DNA of 45,282 bases from Gordonia hirsuta DSM 44140 = NBRC 16056 (GTDB lineage Bacteria > Actinomycetota > Actinomycetes > Mycobacteriales > Mycobacteriaceae), in NCBI RefSeq assembly GCF_000333015.1, contig NZ_BANT01000043.1, positions 1 to 45,282 on the forward strand. Reading direction: 5' to 3'. The notes beneath the pieces are model-generated. The model did no database searches, was not told the DNA's origin, and saw only the letters and a list, made by a program, of their open reading frames with translations. Numbering within the stretch: the first letter of the stretch is position 1; the number at the start of each line of letters is the position of its first letter. The position numbers and the translations under genes are program-made. This document shows positions 17,772-25,937 of this stretch, piece by piece.

Positions 17772-18755
17772 ATGTGCGACGCTGAATCGGTGGTTCACGA
17801 CAATGCACGCCCGGTCTGCATCCTCGGTCTCGGCCTGATCGGCGGATCCCTGCTGCGCAGGCTCGCCGACCCCGCGGCGGCCGAGCCGCGGCCGGTCTAC
17901 GGATACAACCGGTCCCCCGGCACGGTCGCCGACGCGACCGCGGCGGGCTACGACGCCACCGCCGATCTGGCCTCCGTGCTGACCCGCGCGGCCGCCGACG
18001 ATGCCCTCGTGGTGCTGGCCGCCCCGCTGCCGGCGCTGCCCGCACTGGTCGTCGCCGTTGCCGAGCACGCCCCCGGCTGCCTGCTGACCGATGTGGTCAG
18101 CGTCAAGGAGGAGGTCGGCCGGATCGTCGCCGAGCATCATCCGCGAGCCCGCTACGTCGGCGGCCACCCGATGGCCGGCACCGCCGAGTCCGGCTGGGCG
18201 GCGACCGATCCGGAATTGTTCACCGGCGCGATGTGGATGGTGACCACGCACGACGGCACCGATCCGGACGACTGGCTGAGGGTGGCAGATCTGGCCCGGG
18301 CCGCCGGCGCCTACGTGGTGCCGGCCGCCGCCGACGCCCACGACCGGGCGGTCGCAGCGATCTCACACAATCCGCATCTGACCGCCGCGGTCACCGCGAC
18401 GGTCGGCGCCGGGGAGAGCGAACTGGCACTGCGGCTGGCCGCCGGCAGTTTCCGGGACGGAACCCGGGTCGCCGGCACCGCTCCGCAGCTGCAGCGCGCC
18501 ATGCTCGAGGGCAATGCGAACGCGCTGCTGAACACGTTGAGTGAGACCATCGACCGGTTGACTGCGGCCCGCGATGCGCTGCGCGATCACGGCAGTGTCG
18601 AGGTGATCGTCGACGACGGTCACCGGGCTCGCCGCCGGTACCAGCAGATCGCCGCCGCCGAACCCGCACCGATCGAGAACGTCCGGGTCGGCGAGGCCGG
18701 TTGGGCGCAGGAGCTCCGGAGACAGGCCCACCAGGCCCGGGTGTGGGTCGGCTGA
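17772..18755 (+). CDS. tyrA: Prephenate dehydrogenase
   Basis: NAD-dependent enzyme of 327 residues that converts prephenate to 4-hydroxyphenylpyruvate in tyrosine synthesis. The dinucleotide-binding loop is GLGLIGGS (19-26). The active-site segments are VGGHPMAGTAESGW and ISHNPHLTA, the latter with Asn where many relatives have Leu. It matches Rv3754 and lies divergent from the tadA pair, as in M. tuberculosis. The C-terminal segment after about residue 280 is a small additional helical region. Start ATG at 17772; an internal GTG is possible. The downstream pat gene could finish the same pathway. Confidence 0.88.
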   Translation: MCDAESVVHDNARPVCILGLGLIGGSLLRRLADPAAAEPRPVYGYNRSPGTVADATAAGYDATADLASVLTRAAADDALVVLAAPLPALPALVVAVAEHAPGCLLTDVVSVKEEVGRIVAEHHPRARYVGGHPMAGTAESGWAATDPELFTGAMWMVTTHDGTDPDDWLRVADLARAAGAYVVPAAADAHDRAVAAISHNPHLTAAVTATVGAGESELALRLAAGSFRDGTRVAGTAPQLQRAMLEGNANALLNTLSETIDRLTAARDALRDHGSVEVIVDDGHRARRRYQQIAAAEPAPIENVRVGEAGWAQELRRQAHQARVWVG

Positions 18756-18764
18756 CCGGACGGA

Positions 18765-19355
18765 TCAGATCCGGTCGGCGATGCCGGGGAAGTCGGTGAC
18801 CAGACCGTGTTCGTCGACCTTCAGTTCCCAGCTGCCCCGCATCGAGGTGAGCCGGGCGACACCGCCGTCGGCCCCGAGGCCGGCGAAGTCGTACGACTTG
18901 TCGATCAGGTCGACACTGCAACTCGGCAGGATCAGTTCGACCACCGGGATGTCGATGGCGGCACGCTCTTCGATCAACCCGTACCGACGCACCACCAGCG
19001 ACTTGAGGAACGGCGAATGCCACAGGTCCACGGTGTCGGCGCCGCCGAACTCGCTGTGGACCACGCTGTCGGGGGTCTGCACCATCCAGCGGCCGTCCAT
19101 ATCGCGGCTGATGTCCAGCGAGATCTCCCCGCTGGCTTTGAGCATCCGCGCCGACAGTCTGCGGGTCGCTCCCGAATCGGTGGTCACCAGCTCGTACGAG
19201 ACCGAAAAAGCTTCGTACTCGTCGGTGGCCGCGCTGATGATCCGCCCATAGGCACGGATGCGTGCGCCGCGAAGATTCAGCCGGACCTGCTCCATGCTGC
19301 CGGCGTCGGCACCGCGCCAAGTGAGCATGGCCTTGAGGTTGGAGGTTGCAGACAC
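18765..19355 (-). CDS. Putative glycolipid-binding family protein (PF06475-like)
   Basis: Protein of 196 residues with no signal peptide. The pattern WRG...MEQVRLNL, a middle GRWMVQTPDS and W/L-rich VDLWHSPFLKSLVVRRYGL, and the closing DEHGLVTDFPGI match the putative glycolipid-binding family, whose members are all-beta proteins. GTG at 19355 is taken as start; an ATG at 19328 is possible. It lies 19 bases after the stop of an MmpS-like membrane gene on the same strand, which suggests a shared envelope-lipid role. Function is inferred from the family name only. Confidence 0.65.
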   Translation of the reverse strand: MSATSNLKAMLTWRGADAGSMEQVRLNLRGARIRAYGRIISAATDEYEAFSVSYELVTTDSGATRRLSARMLKASGEISLDISRDMDGRWMVQTPDSVVHSEFGGADTVDLWHSPFLKSLVVRRYGLIEERAAIDIPVVELILPSCSVDLIDKSYDFAGLGADGGVARLTSMRGSWELKVDEHGLVTDFPGIADRI

Positions 19356-19374
19356 GCCTCTACGGTAACCCTTG

Positions 19375-20106
19375 TCAGCCCCGGCAGGTGAGTATCCCCG
19401 GCCCAGACGTCGGATCGAGCCGCTCGGCGGCCACCTCCCGGCCGCCGACGACGATCGAGCACTCCGCAGCACTGCCCTTTTCCACGAAGACGGTGATCTG
19501 CCCGTTGCCCTGCGTCTTGGTGATCAGCTCCCACCCGCCGGCGGGGATGCGGGCCCACCGGGAGCGCCCCTGATCGGCGAAGAAGACGGTCGCCGGAACC
19601 TGCGTGACCACTTCGTAGCGGACCTCTTGCAGCGGCCCCTGCGGCCGTGCCGACCGGGGTGCCGACGGCAGGGACCGCGGTGTACTCGGACGTGGGGGCA
19701 GCACCGTTTCCGGCGGGTTCGGGTCCTCGTTGCCGTCGAGGTACGGGTCGTCGAGCGGCTGGCTGGCAGGCGGTGCGGATCGGATCTGATCGGCGGTGTC
19801 GTCCCCGCCGGAGCTGAACAGGGTGAGGGCGAAGGCGACCACCAGGATCCCCGCCAGCGCCACGGCCAGCCAGGTCACCACCTGCCGCACCGGGTCTCGT
19901 TTCGGCGGGGGCGGGGTGGCCGCCGGCGGTTGCGGAGGGGCCGGCGGCTGGTCCGGCGGCGGTGTGGCGGCGGCCGGGGTCGGCGCGGTGTATTCGTAAC
20001 GCGGGGTGCCGTCGTCGGCGAAGCCCAGCGGCGGGTAGCTCTGCCCACGGGCGACCGGCGGCCGGTACGGCGGGGCGGGTCGCGGGGTGTGCGGAGGCCG
20101 GGTCAT
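19375..20106 (-). CDS. MmpS-like membrane protein with proline-rich N-terminus
   Basis: Protein of 243 residues. Residues 1-70 are a cytoplasmic Pro/Ala-rich tail with repeated PPP and TP, followed by one transmembrane helix (about 76-96) and an extracytoplasmic Ser/Pro linker. The C-terminal 85 residues look like the MmpS/transport-accessory fold: VRYEVVTQVPATVFFADQG, then WELITKTQG, then ECSIVVGGREV and a final cysteine, likely a disulfide. Known MmpS proteins work with MmpL lipid exporters, but no mmpL is adjacent here. The ATG at 20106 is preferred because GGAG lies 5 bases upstream; an ATG 9 bases earlier also exists. Confidence 0.7.
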   Translation of the reverse strand: MTRPPHTPRPAPPYRPPVARGQSYPPLGFADDGTPRYEYTAPTPAAATPPPDQPPAPPQPPAATPPPPKRDPVRQVVTWLAVALAGILVVAFALTLFSSGGDDTADQIRSAPPASQPLDDPYLDGNEDPNPPETVLPPRPSTPRSLPSAPRSARPQGPLQEVRYEVVTQVPATVFFADQGRSRWARIPAGGWELITKTQGNGQITVFVEKGSAAECSIVVGGREVAAERLDPTSGPGILTCRG

Positions 20107-20155
20107 GGTCTCCATTGTGACCGACGGGTATCGGACTCACCGACCTGTCGCGGGT

Positions 20156-21175
20156 TCACAGCGGTCGCGGATGAGACTCCTGGCGCCCGAGTTCACGTCG
20201 TACCGCCAGCGGCGTGACACCGAACCAGCGCCGGCAACTGCGGGTCAGCGAACTCTGTTCGCTGTAGCCCAGGCGGGTGGCCACCACCGACAACGGCAGA
20301 TCCGGTACCGCCAGCAGTTCCCTGGCTAGGGCCACCCGCCGCTCGTCGAGGAGTCCTTCGAAGGTCGTACCGGCCTCGGCGAGCTGACGCTGCAAAGCGC
20401 GCGGGTGCATCAACAGCACCCCGGCGATGTCTACCAGGGTGGCCTGGCCGACGGGCAACAGCTTGCCGATCAGCTCCACCACGTGCTTGTCGACGCTCGG
20501 GTAGCGGTGCTGTTCGCCCAGGTATCGGGTGGCCAGCGCATAGGCGAGCCCGTCCTTTCCCGGGATCGCCCGACTCAACAGCCCGGTGGGGAACACCAGC
20601 GCGTCGGCTTCGGCATCGAATTCGACCGGGGCCTGAAAGCAGTCCAGATAGGTGTCGGCGCTGGAGATCTGCGCATGCTGGAAGGCGATTCGCGAGGCCC
20701 GGAATCCGGCATCGGTCATCAGCTCGAACATGCCGCTGATCACGCCCAGCGACAATTCGACCATCTGGGCGCGGTAGGGCACCCGGGGAAGCACGATCTC
20801 GAACTCGAACGACGACAGCCGGGCCCCCACCCTCAGGTGCGACCGAATCGCCGGGGAATACGTATGCAGATATTTGATGACACCGAGCAGGCCGGCCTCG
20901 ACCGAGTCGGCATTGCGCGCCAGCGCGGCGATCGGTCCGAGCATCTCCAGATTCTGCCGCCGCGACAGGCGCAGGCCCAGATCGGCCAGACCGAGCTCTT
21001 CGGCCGCGGTCCCCAGCGTCTTCGCCAGCGCCGAGTACCGGATGTAGCGGTTGTAGTCGCCGACGCTGCGCAGATCGATACCCGCACCCCGCAGATATAT
21101 CTCCGGGTCGCCCCCGTGCGCAGTGATCAGTTCCGGCAGGTTCGTCAACGACGATCCTCGAATCAGGTCCGCCAT
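20156..21175 (-). CDS. AraC-family regulator, VirS-like
   Basis: Regulator of 339 residues with an N-terminal ligand-sensing region (Arabinose_bd-type, about 1-190) and a C-terminal double helix-turn-helix: ALQRQLAEAGTTFEGLLDERR and VVATRLGYSEQSSLTRSCRRWFG. The shape and length match VirS of M. tuberculosis, which is transcribed divergently from the mymA operon containing fadD13 and an SDR. Here it is likewise divergent from a fadD and SDR, so it probably activates them in response to a lipid or acid cue. The ATG MADLIRGSS at 21175 is preferred; a longer in-frame start is at 21196. Confidence 0.88.
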   Translation of the reverse strand: MADLIRGSSLTNLPELITAHGGDPEIYLRGAGIDLRSVGDYNRYIRYSALAKTLGTAAEELGLADLGLRLSRRQNLEMLGPIAALARNADSVEAGLLGVIKYLHTYSPAIRSHLRVGARLSSFEFEIVLPRVPYRAQMVELSLGVISGMFELMTDAGFRASRIAFQHAQISSADTYLDCFQAPVEFDAEADALVFPTGLLSRAIPGKDGLAYALATRYLGEQHRYPSVDKHVVELIGKLLPVGQATLVDIAGVLLMHPRALQRQLAEAGTTFEGLLDERRVALARELLAVPDLPLSVVATRLGYSEQSSLTRSCRRWFGVTPLAVRRELGRQESHPRPL

Positions 21176-21295
21176 AGTCGCCAAATGTAAAAACATCGTC
21201 GTCTTGTGTCAAGAAATGCCCAGGACTTGCTGTGAGTCTGAACACAGGCGACGAATTCGAGTCCGCCAGCCCACAGAAGAACGAAGGAAGATCCC

Positions 21296-21489
21296 ATGAC
21301 CACCATCGACATCCCTCTGGCCCTGACCATGCAGACCAAGACGGTTCCCTGGGCCCACGACATCCTCGCAACTTCGTCGGCCACATGGATGCGGCCAACA
21401 CCCGGGAGGCCTACCGCGCCATCCTGGAGGCTCAGGGCGATGAGGTCCCCGAGTTCGTCATCGGCGGCAGCTGCATCTACAGCCGCTGA
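21296..21489 (+). pseudogene. Small gene of unknown function with one apparent 1-base deletion
   Basis: An ATG with a strong AAGGAAG site begins MTTIDIPLALTMQT, with excellent codon use to about codon 24. After about 21366 the good codon use moves to the -1 frame, reading RNFVGHMDAANTREAYRAIL and ending GGSCIYSR at a TGA. One extra base (most simply a C, giving CTC CGC AAC) would join the halves into one protein of about 64 residues. I do not recognise it. There is no slippery heptamer, so either it is a real lesion or a sequencing error. It precedes fadD in the same operon. Confidence 0.6.
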
Positions 21490-21517
21490 CCTGCACCGTC
21501 CCGAGGAAGGCATCGTG

Positions 21518-23086
21518 ATGACAGCGAACATCTCTGCAGCACTGGACCGCGCCGTCGCCCTGTTCGGCGATGAGACCGCCATGGTCGACGGCGACCACCG
21601 ATGGACCTACCGCGATCTCGATGCGCGCGTTCGTTCCTTCGACGCCGCACTCGGCGAGGCCGGTCTCATCGCCGGCGACGTGGTCGGCGTGCTGGCCCTC
21701 AACAGCCGGGCACACCTGGTCGCATGGCTGGGCGTACCGCGGAGCGGCCGCGTACTCAACGAGATCAACACGCGGCTCTCGGAGACCGAAATCGCCTACA
21801 TCATCGACGATTCGGCCACCCGGCTATTGCTCGTCGACGATGCCTTCCTCGAAACGGGACGGGCCCTGCGCACCCGCTGCCCCTCTCTGGACACCCTGAT
21901 CTACTGCGGCGGCGGGACAGCGCCGGAGGACTGCCTCGACTTCGAGGTGTTCACAACCAGCGGGCGGTCACCGCAGCCGGTGATCGTCGGCGGCGACGAC
22001 GTGGCCGGCATCTTCTACACCGGCGGAACGACGGGACGCCCCAAGGGGGTGCTGCTCTCACACGACAATCTGATCGCGAACGCCAAGCACGCCCTGATCT
22101 GCTTGCGCTACACCCACCACGACACCTACCTGCACGCCGGGCCGATGTTCCATCTGGCCGACGGAGCCTCGACGGTCGCGCTGACCTGGGTCGGCGGCAC
22201 GCATGTGATCATCGGCGGGTTCGACCGAGAACTCTGGCTGGAGACCGTCGAACGCGAAGGTGTCACCCGCGCGATGCTGGTGCCGACGATGCTGACCATG
22301 CTGCTCTCCGAGCCGCTCGGCGACCGCGACCTGAGCACCCTGCAATCGGTGCTCTACGGCGCCTCGCCGATGCCGACGGCCCTGCTGCGCACCGCGATCC
22401 AGACTCTGGGGTGCGACTTCTGCCAGGTGTACGGCATGACCGAGGCCGCACCGATCGTCACCTTCCTGACGCACGAGGACCATCGCGACGGTATCGCCGC
22501 GACCAGTCCGGAAGCGCAGGCACGACTGCGGTCGGCGGGCCGGCCCATCGTGGGCGTGGACGTGGTCATCCGCGATCCGCAGGGCTCGCCGTTGCCGACC
22601 GGCGATGTCGGCGAGATCACCGTGCGGGGGATGAACGTGATGCAGGGATACCTGAACAAGCCCGACGAGACCGCCGACGTGCTCATCGACGGCTGGTTCC
22701 ACACCGGCGATATGGGATACCTCGACGGCAGCGGCTACCTGTACGTCGTCGACCGGCTCAAAGACATGATCATCACCGGCGGTGAGAACGTCTATTCCAC
22801 CGAGGTCGAGAACGCGCTCTACCGGCATCCCGACGTCATCGAGGTCGCGGTCTTCGGGACTCCGGATCCACGGTGGGGCGAGGCCGTCACCGCGGCGGTG
22901 GTGCTGCGGCGCGACGGCGACGAGCTGGTCGAGGAGCTCCGGGACCACTGCCGAGATCTGATCGCCGGATACAAGGTGCCGCGGGTGATCCACATCGTCG
23001 ACGAAGCCCTGCCCAAGTCGGGCGCGGGCAAGATCCTCAAACGAAATCTCCGTGACCGCTACAGTCCCGCAGGCCAGCTGCGCTGA
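21518..23086 (+). CDS. Acyl-CoA synthetase (FadD family, AMP-forming)
   Basis: Protein of 522 residues of the ANL superfamily, making acyl-AMP then acyl-CoA from a fatty or aromatic acid. ATP loop is YTGGTTGRPKGV (167-178), A5 is YGMTEAAP, A7/A8 are GWFHTGDMG and YVVDRLKDMIITGGENV, and the catalytic lysine is in KSGAGKILKRN. The start at 21518 follows GAGGAAGG. The longer in-frame extension to 21296 is rejected because it merges with another gene's 5' half. It sits between a small frameshifted gene and a frameshifted SDR, in an arrangement like mymA. Substrate is unknown. Confidence 0.9.
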   Translation: MTANISAALDRAVALFGDETAMVDGDHRWTYRDLDARVRSFDAALGEAGLIAGDVVGVLALNSRAHLVAWLGVPRSGRVLNEINTRLSETEIAYIIDDSATRLLLVDDAFLETGRALRTRCPSLDTLIYCGGGTAPEDCLDFEVFTTSGRSPQPVIVGGDDVAGIFYTGGTTGRPKGVLLSHDNLIANAKHALICLRYTHHDTYLHAGPMFHLADGASTVALTWVGGTHVIIGGFDRELWLETVEREGVTRAMLVPTMLTMLLSEPLGDRDLSTLQSVLYGASPMPTALLRTAIQTLGCDFCQVYGMTEAAPIVTFLTHEDHRDGIAATSPEAQARLRSAGRPIVGVDVVIRDPQGSPLPTGDVGEITVRGMNVMQGYLNKPDETADVLIDGWFHTGDMGYLDGSGYLYVVDRLKDMIITGGENVYSTEVENALYRHPDVIEVAVFGTPDPRWGEAVTAAVVLRRDGDELVEELRDHCRDLIAGYKVPRVIHIVDEALPKSGAGKILKRNLRDRYSPAGQLR

Positions 23087-23114
23087 GTCCCCACTACCGA
23101 CAGGAAAGATTCTC

Positions 23115-23845
23115 ATGACCGACCCGACCACTCCCTTCGCCGGCCACACCGTTCTCGTCACCGGCGGGACCTCCGGAATCGGCGCCGCCACCGCCGAACA
23201 CGTCGCTCGCCTCGGCGCCACCGTCCACGCGGTCGGGCTCGGCGCCGACGCCGCCGGGTTCCCCGACGGCCTGGACATCACCGCCACCGAACTCGATGTC
23301 ACCGATCGACCGAAGGTCGACGAGTTCTTCGACCGGCTCACCGAACTGGATGTCCTCGTCCCCGCCGCCGGGGTCACGCTCGGCGAGGCCGAGCTGACGC
23401 CGGACGGCTTCGACAAGGTCATCGCGATCAATCTGCTCGCAGTGCAGTACTTCGCCTACAAGAGCGCTCCGCTGCTGGCGCGCAGCGGCCGGGGAACGAT
23501 CGTGACGCTGGCCTCCATGCTGAGTACCTTCGGTTCGGCCGACGGACCGGGCTACGCGGCGAGCAAGGGCGCCGTGGTCCAGCTGACCAAATCGCTGGCA
23601 CAGCTGCATGCAGGTTCAGGCATCCGGTGCAATGCCGTGGCCCCCGGCTGGATCGAGACGCCACTGCTCGAGTCGGTGCAGACCGTCGCTCCCGAGGTCT
23701 ACACCGGGCTCCTGGCGCGCACTCCCCTGGGCGTTTCGGCGCACCGGTCGAAGTCGCCAAGGCCATCGCCTTCCTCGCCGGTCCGGACTCGTCCTTCGTC
23801 ACAGGCGTCGTACTGCCGGTCGACGGCGGCTATCTGACGGTCTAG
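23115..23845 (+). pseudogene. SDR oxidoreductase with C-terminal frameshift
   Basis: Short-chain dehydrogenase of about 243 residues if restored. It has a TGGTSGIG cofactor loop and catalytic YAASK. After ARTPLG at about 23732 the frame changes: RFGAPVEVAKAIAFLAGPDS and the family C-terminus PVDGGYLTV continue in another frame. One missing base (GGC[C]GTTTC) explains it. Without repair, the frame ends at 23837 with 35 nonsense residues, losing the C-terminal substrate/oligomer segment, so the enzyme is probably inactive. The start has AGGAAAG. It is either a true pseudogene or an assembly error; the same kind of lesion is seen upstream. Confidence 0.8.
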
Positions 23846-25449
23846 CCAGTTCGGCGCGTCAGCGTGACCATCGGCTGGGTGAGCAGCCCTGCCGGTGAGA
23901 TCACCAGCCTGCTCTTCGTGGCCGACAGGCTGATCTCGTAGATCCTGCGGCCGTCCAGCACCGAGTTGACGAACCGGGTCAGTTCCGGCGAGGCACCGGC
24001 CTTGGTCACGTCGAGGGCACCGGCCAGCGTGCGCGGCTCGGTGTCCAGGCCGGAGCCGCGGGGAACGAACCGCAGACCGTCGGTGGTGTGCATGAACGCC
24101 CGATAGGTACGCCCGGACGGCGCGGTGAGGGTGACCGGGTTGGTGGTCTGCGCCCAGTCGTAGTCGTCGATGCGCGCCGTCCACCCGCCCGGCAGACGGC
24201 CGGCGAAGTCCACTCCGCTGGGTGCGGCCAGGGTCTGGGCCGACTGGTCGGTGGACGGATCGGCACCGGTGAGCACCTCGTCGACCAGGTTCTGGCCAGT
24301 GGCGGTGAACGTCCAGGCCCGCTCGTTCAGGCCCTTGTGCCAGTAGCCGGTGCGGCCGTTGCTGCGGCCTTCGACCCGCAACTGGCGGTTCTCCATTCGG
24401 CGGCCGTCGTCGTGGATGGAGATCCGCGAGGTGATCTCGCCGGGGATCTTCGGCTGGTGCTGCCACTCCGGAGCCGGCAGCGAGATGGCCGCGAATCCCG
24501 GGTTGAACCGCTCCTGCAGCTGATCGGGCGCCGACGGGGTGTTCCGGGGCTGGATCTGCCAGGTGTAGCGGCCCGGGATCTCGTTGGAGCCGGCCAGGTC
24601 CAGATCGTATTTGCGGGTGTACATATCGCCGTAGCGGTTCATCACAAAGGTGACCGAACCCGAGCCGGAGATCGATTCGGCGATGAACCGGCCGCCCAGC
24701 GGGCCGCCGATCTCGTAGCTGTGGTCGGGCGGCAGCCATGGATCCTGGTAGACGATGCGTGAGCCGTCACCGGCCAGGCTGACCAACTGGACCAGTCCGG
24801 CCTGGGTGGGATGGGTGAAGCCGCGCGCATCGACGAAGCTCTCCGACATCCGGTGGCTGATGGACCACTTGTTGCGGTCCTGCCCGTGCTCGGGGACCTG
24901 GATGCCGGGCCAGAGCCAGATGGGTGAGCCGAACAGCCGGGTCCAGTTCCAGAGCATCGGCCCCGACAGCACGTTGTCCATCGAGTAGATCCAGCCGTTG
25001 CGATCGAGTGCGACCACCATGTTGGAGTCGACCGACATCGAGACGATCCGCCCGTCGAGGCAGCCCGGGGTGGCGACCTTGCGCCAGGTGGCCCCGGAGT
25101 CGCGGGCCCGGGTGTACAGCGAACCGCGGCGCAACGCGAATTCGGCGAAACCGTTGAAACCCTGGCTCGCGTCCCGGTAGTCGACGCGGGTGGGCAGGTT
25201 CAGACCGTGCGGTGCGGCGGGCAGGTCGCGGAACTCCGACACTCCCCGAATGCTGGGGAGCGGCAGGAACAGACCGGGCAGAGGCAGGACCACCTGAAAG
25301 GTGCTCAGCATCGGCACGCAGGCCAGCGGTCCGGCGGTCGCGGCGGGTTTCGGTTCGGCCGAGGCCGGGGCCGGAACGCCGATCCCGCCCAGTGCCGTCA
25401 TCGCCGCGATCGTCATACCGATCATCGCCCTGATCACGCCGTGCCTCAT
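23842..25449 (-). CDS. Secreted protein of unknown function
   Basis: Protein of 535 residues with a Sec signal peptide (cleavage likely after ASA near residue 31) and no anchor seen. Two cysteines, in PLACVPM and TPGCLDG, may pair. The middle has recurring propeller-like strands such as RIVSMSVDSNMVVALDRNGWIYS and GDMYTRKYDL, separated by short turns, so a beta-propeller or beta-sandwich domain is plausible. I do not recognise the family; it is probably specific to mycolic-acid bacteria. Its 3' end overlaps the restored end of the SDR by 4 bases. It lies alone between a frameshifted operon and two tRNAs. Confidence 0.75.
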   Translation of the reverse strand: MRHGVIRAMIGMTIAAMTALGGIGVPAPASAEPKPAATAGPLACVPMLSTFQVVLPLPGLFLPLPSIRGVSEFRDLPAAPHGLNLPTRVDYRDASQGFNGFAEFALRRGSLYTRARDSGATWRKVATPGCLDGRIVSMSVDSNMVVALDRNGWIYSMDNVLSGPMLWNWTRLFGSPIWLWPGIQVPEHGQDRNKWSISHRMSESFVDARGFTHPTQAGLVQLVSLAGDGSRIVYQDPWLPPDHSYEIGGPLGGRFIAESISGSGSVTFVMNRYGDMYTRKYDLDLAGSNEIPGRYTWQIQPRNTPSAPDQLQERFNPGFAAISLPAPEWQHQPKIPGEITSRISIHDDGRRMENRQLRVEGRSNGRTGYWHKGLNERAWTFTATGQNLVDEVLTGADPSTDQSAQTLAAPSGVDFAGRLPGGWTARIDDYDWAQTTNPVTLTAPSGRTYRAFMHTTDGLRFVPRGSGLDTEPRTLAGALDVTKAGASPELTRFVNSVLDGRRIYEISLSATKSRLVISPAGLLTQPMVTLTRRTG

Positions 25450-25541
25450 CGTCGGACCCCTCGCAGAATTGGAACACGTTCCATCGACTGTTTCTCCGGA
25501 ATCGTAGCCTGCGGGATTCTCAGCCCGTGCCCGCCGACGAC

Positions 25542-25576
25542 AGAGGCCCTCCCCCGGCGATCCGGGAAGGGCCTCT
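25542..25576. terminator. Hairpin downstream of tRNA-Arg(ACG)
   Basis: A 9-bp perfect stem AGAGGCCCT and AGGGCCTCT continues inward with CCCGG/CCGGG around a CGAT loop, forming a strong hairpin 8 bases 3' of the tRNA on the minus strand. No T-run is present. Confidence 0.6.
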
Positions 25577-25583
25577 GTGCTGG

Positions 25584-25659
25584 TGGTGCGCCCGTAGGGA
25601 TTCGAACCCCAAACCTTCTGATCCGTAGTCAGATGCTCTATCCGTTGAGCTACGGGCGC
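25584..25659 (-). tRNA. tRNA-Arg(ACG)
   Basis: Reverse-strand cloverleaf: acceptor GCGCCCG pairs with CGGGCGC, T arm GGGGTTCGAATCCC, anticodon stem TCTGA/TCAGA with loop CTACGGA, anticodon ACG. Discriminator is A. Unlike the three tRNA-Ser genes here, the 3' CCA is encoded. A34 of this tRNA is the substrate of TadA, encoded at 16744-17199. Confidence 0.95.
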
Positions 25660-25730
25660 GTGTACCTCGAACGACTATACAGAACGTCTGTCGTTCGACG
25701 CTATTCGGTTGTCCGGGCGAACCCGGTCAG

Positions 25731-25819
25731 CGGAGACGAGAGGATTTGAACCTCCGGTCCCTTTTTCAAGAGACAACTCATTAGCAGTGAGTCCCATTCG
25801 GCCGCTCTGGCACGTCTCC
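25731..25819 (-). tRNA. tRNA-Ser(GCT)
   Basis: Class II tRNA on the reverse strand: acceptor GGAGACG pairs with CGTCTCC, the anticodon stem ACTCA/TGAGT encloses loop CTGCTAA with anticodon GCT, a long variable arm follows, and the T arm has GGTTCAAATCC. Discriminator is G; CCA is not encoded. The 488-bp stretch from 25450 to 25937 holds only this tRNA, tRNA-Arg and its hairpin. Confidence 0.95.
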
Positions 25820-25937
25820 TGGTCTCAAGTCCTTGCGGACTCGCTCGCCGTGGAGAAAGGTTACACAGGGCCCACAGCGGGGGCAAATCGCCCGGGTACC
25901 GGCTGGGCACAGCAACCGCGAGGCCTACATTGGATGG

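Noticed and set aside
21362-21375. Programmed -1 frameshifting in the small gene
   Set aside because: No X-XXY-YYZ slippery heptamer and no clear stimulatory structure; a 1-base deletion is simpler.
21296-23086. A single 596-residue fused acyl-CoA synthetase
   Set aside because: The first 70 residues after the break are Arg/Ser-rich noise and the real fadD start has its own ribosome-binding site at 21518.
25584-25819. tRNA genes as attachment sites of an integrated element
   Set aside because: No integrase, direct repeat of a tRNA 3' end or foreign-looking genes flank any of the four tRNAs.
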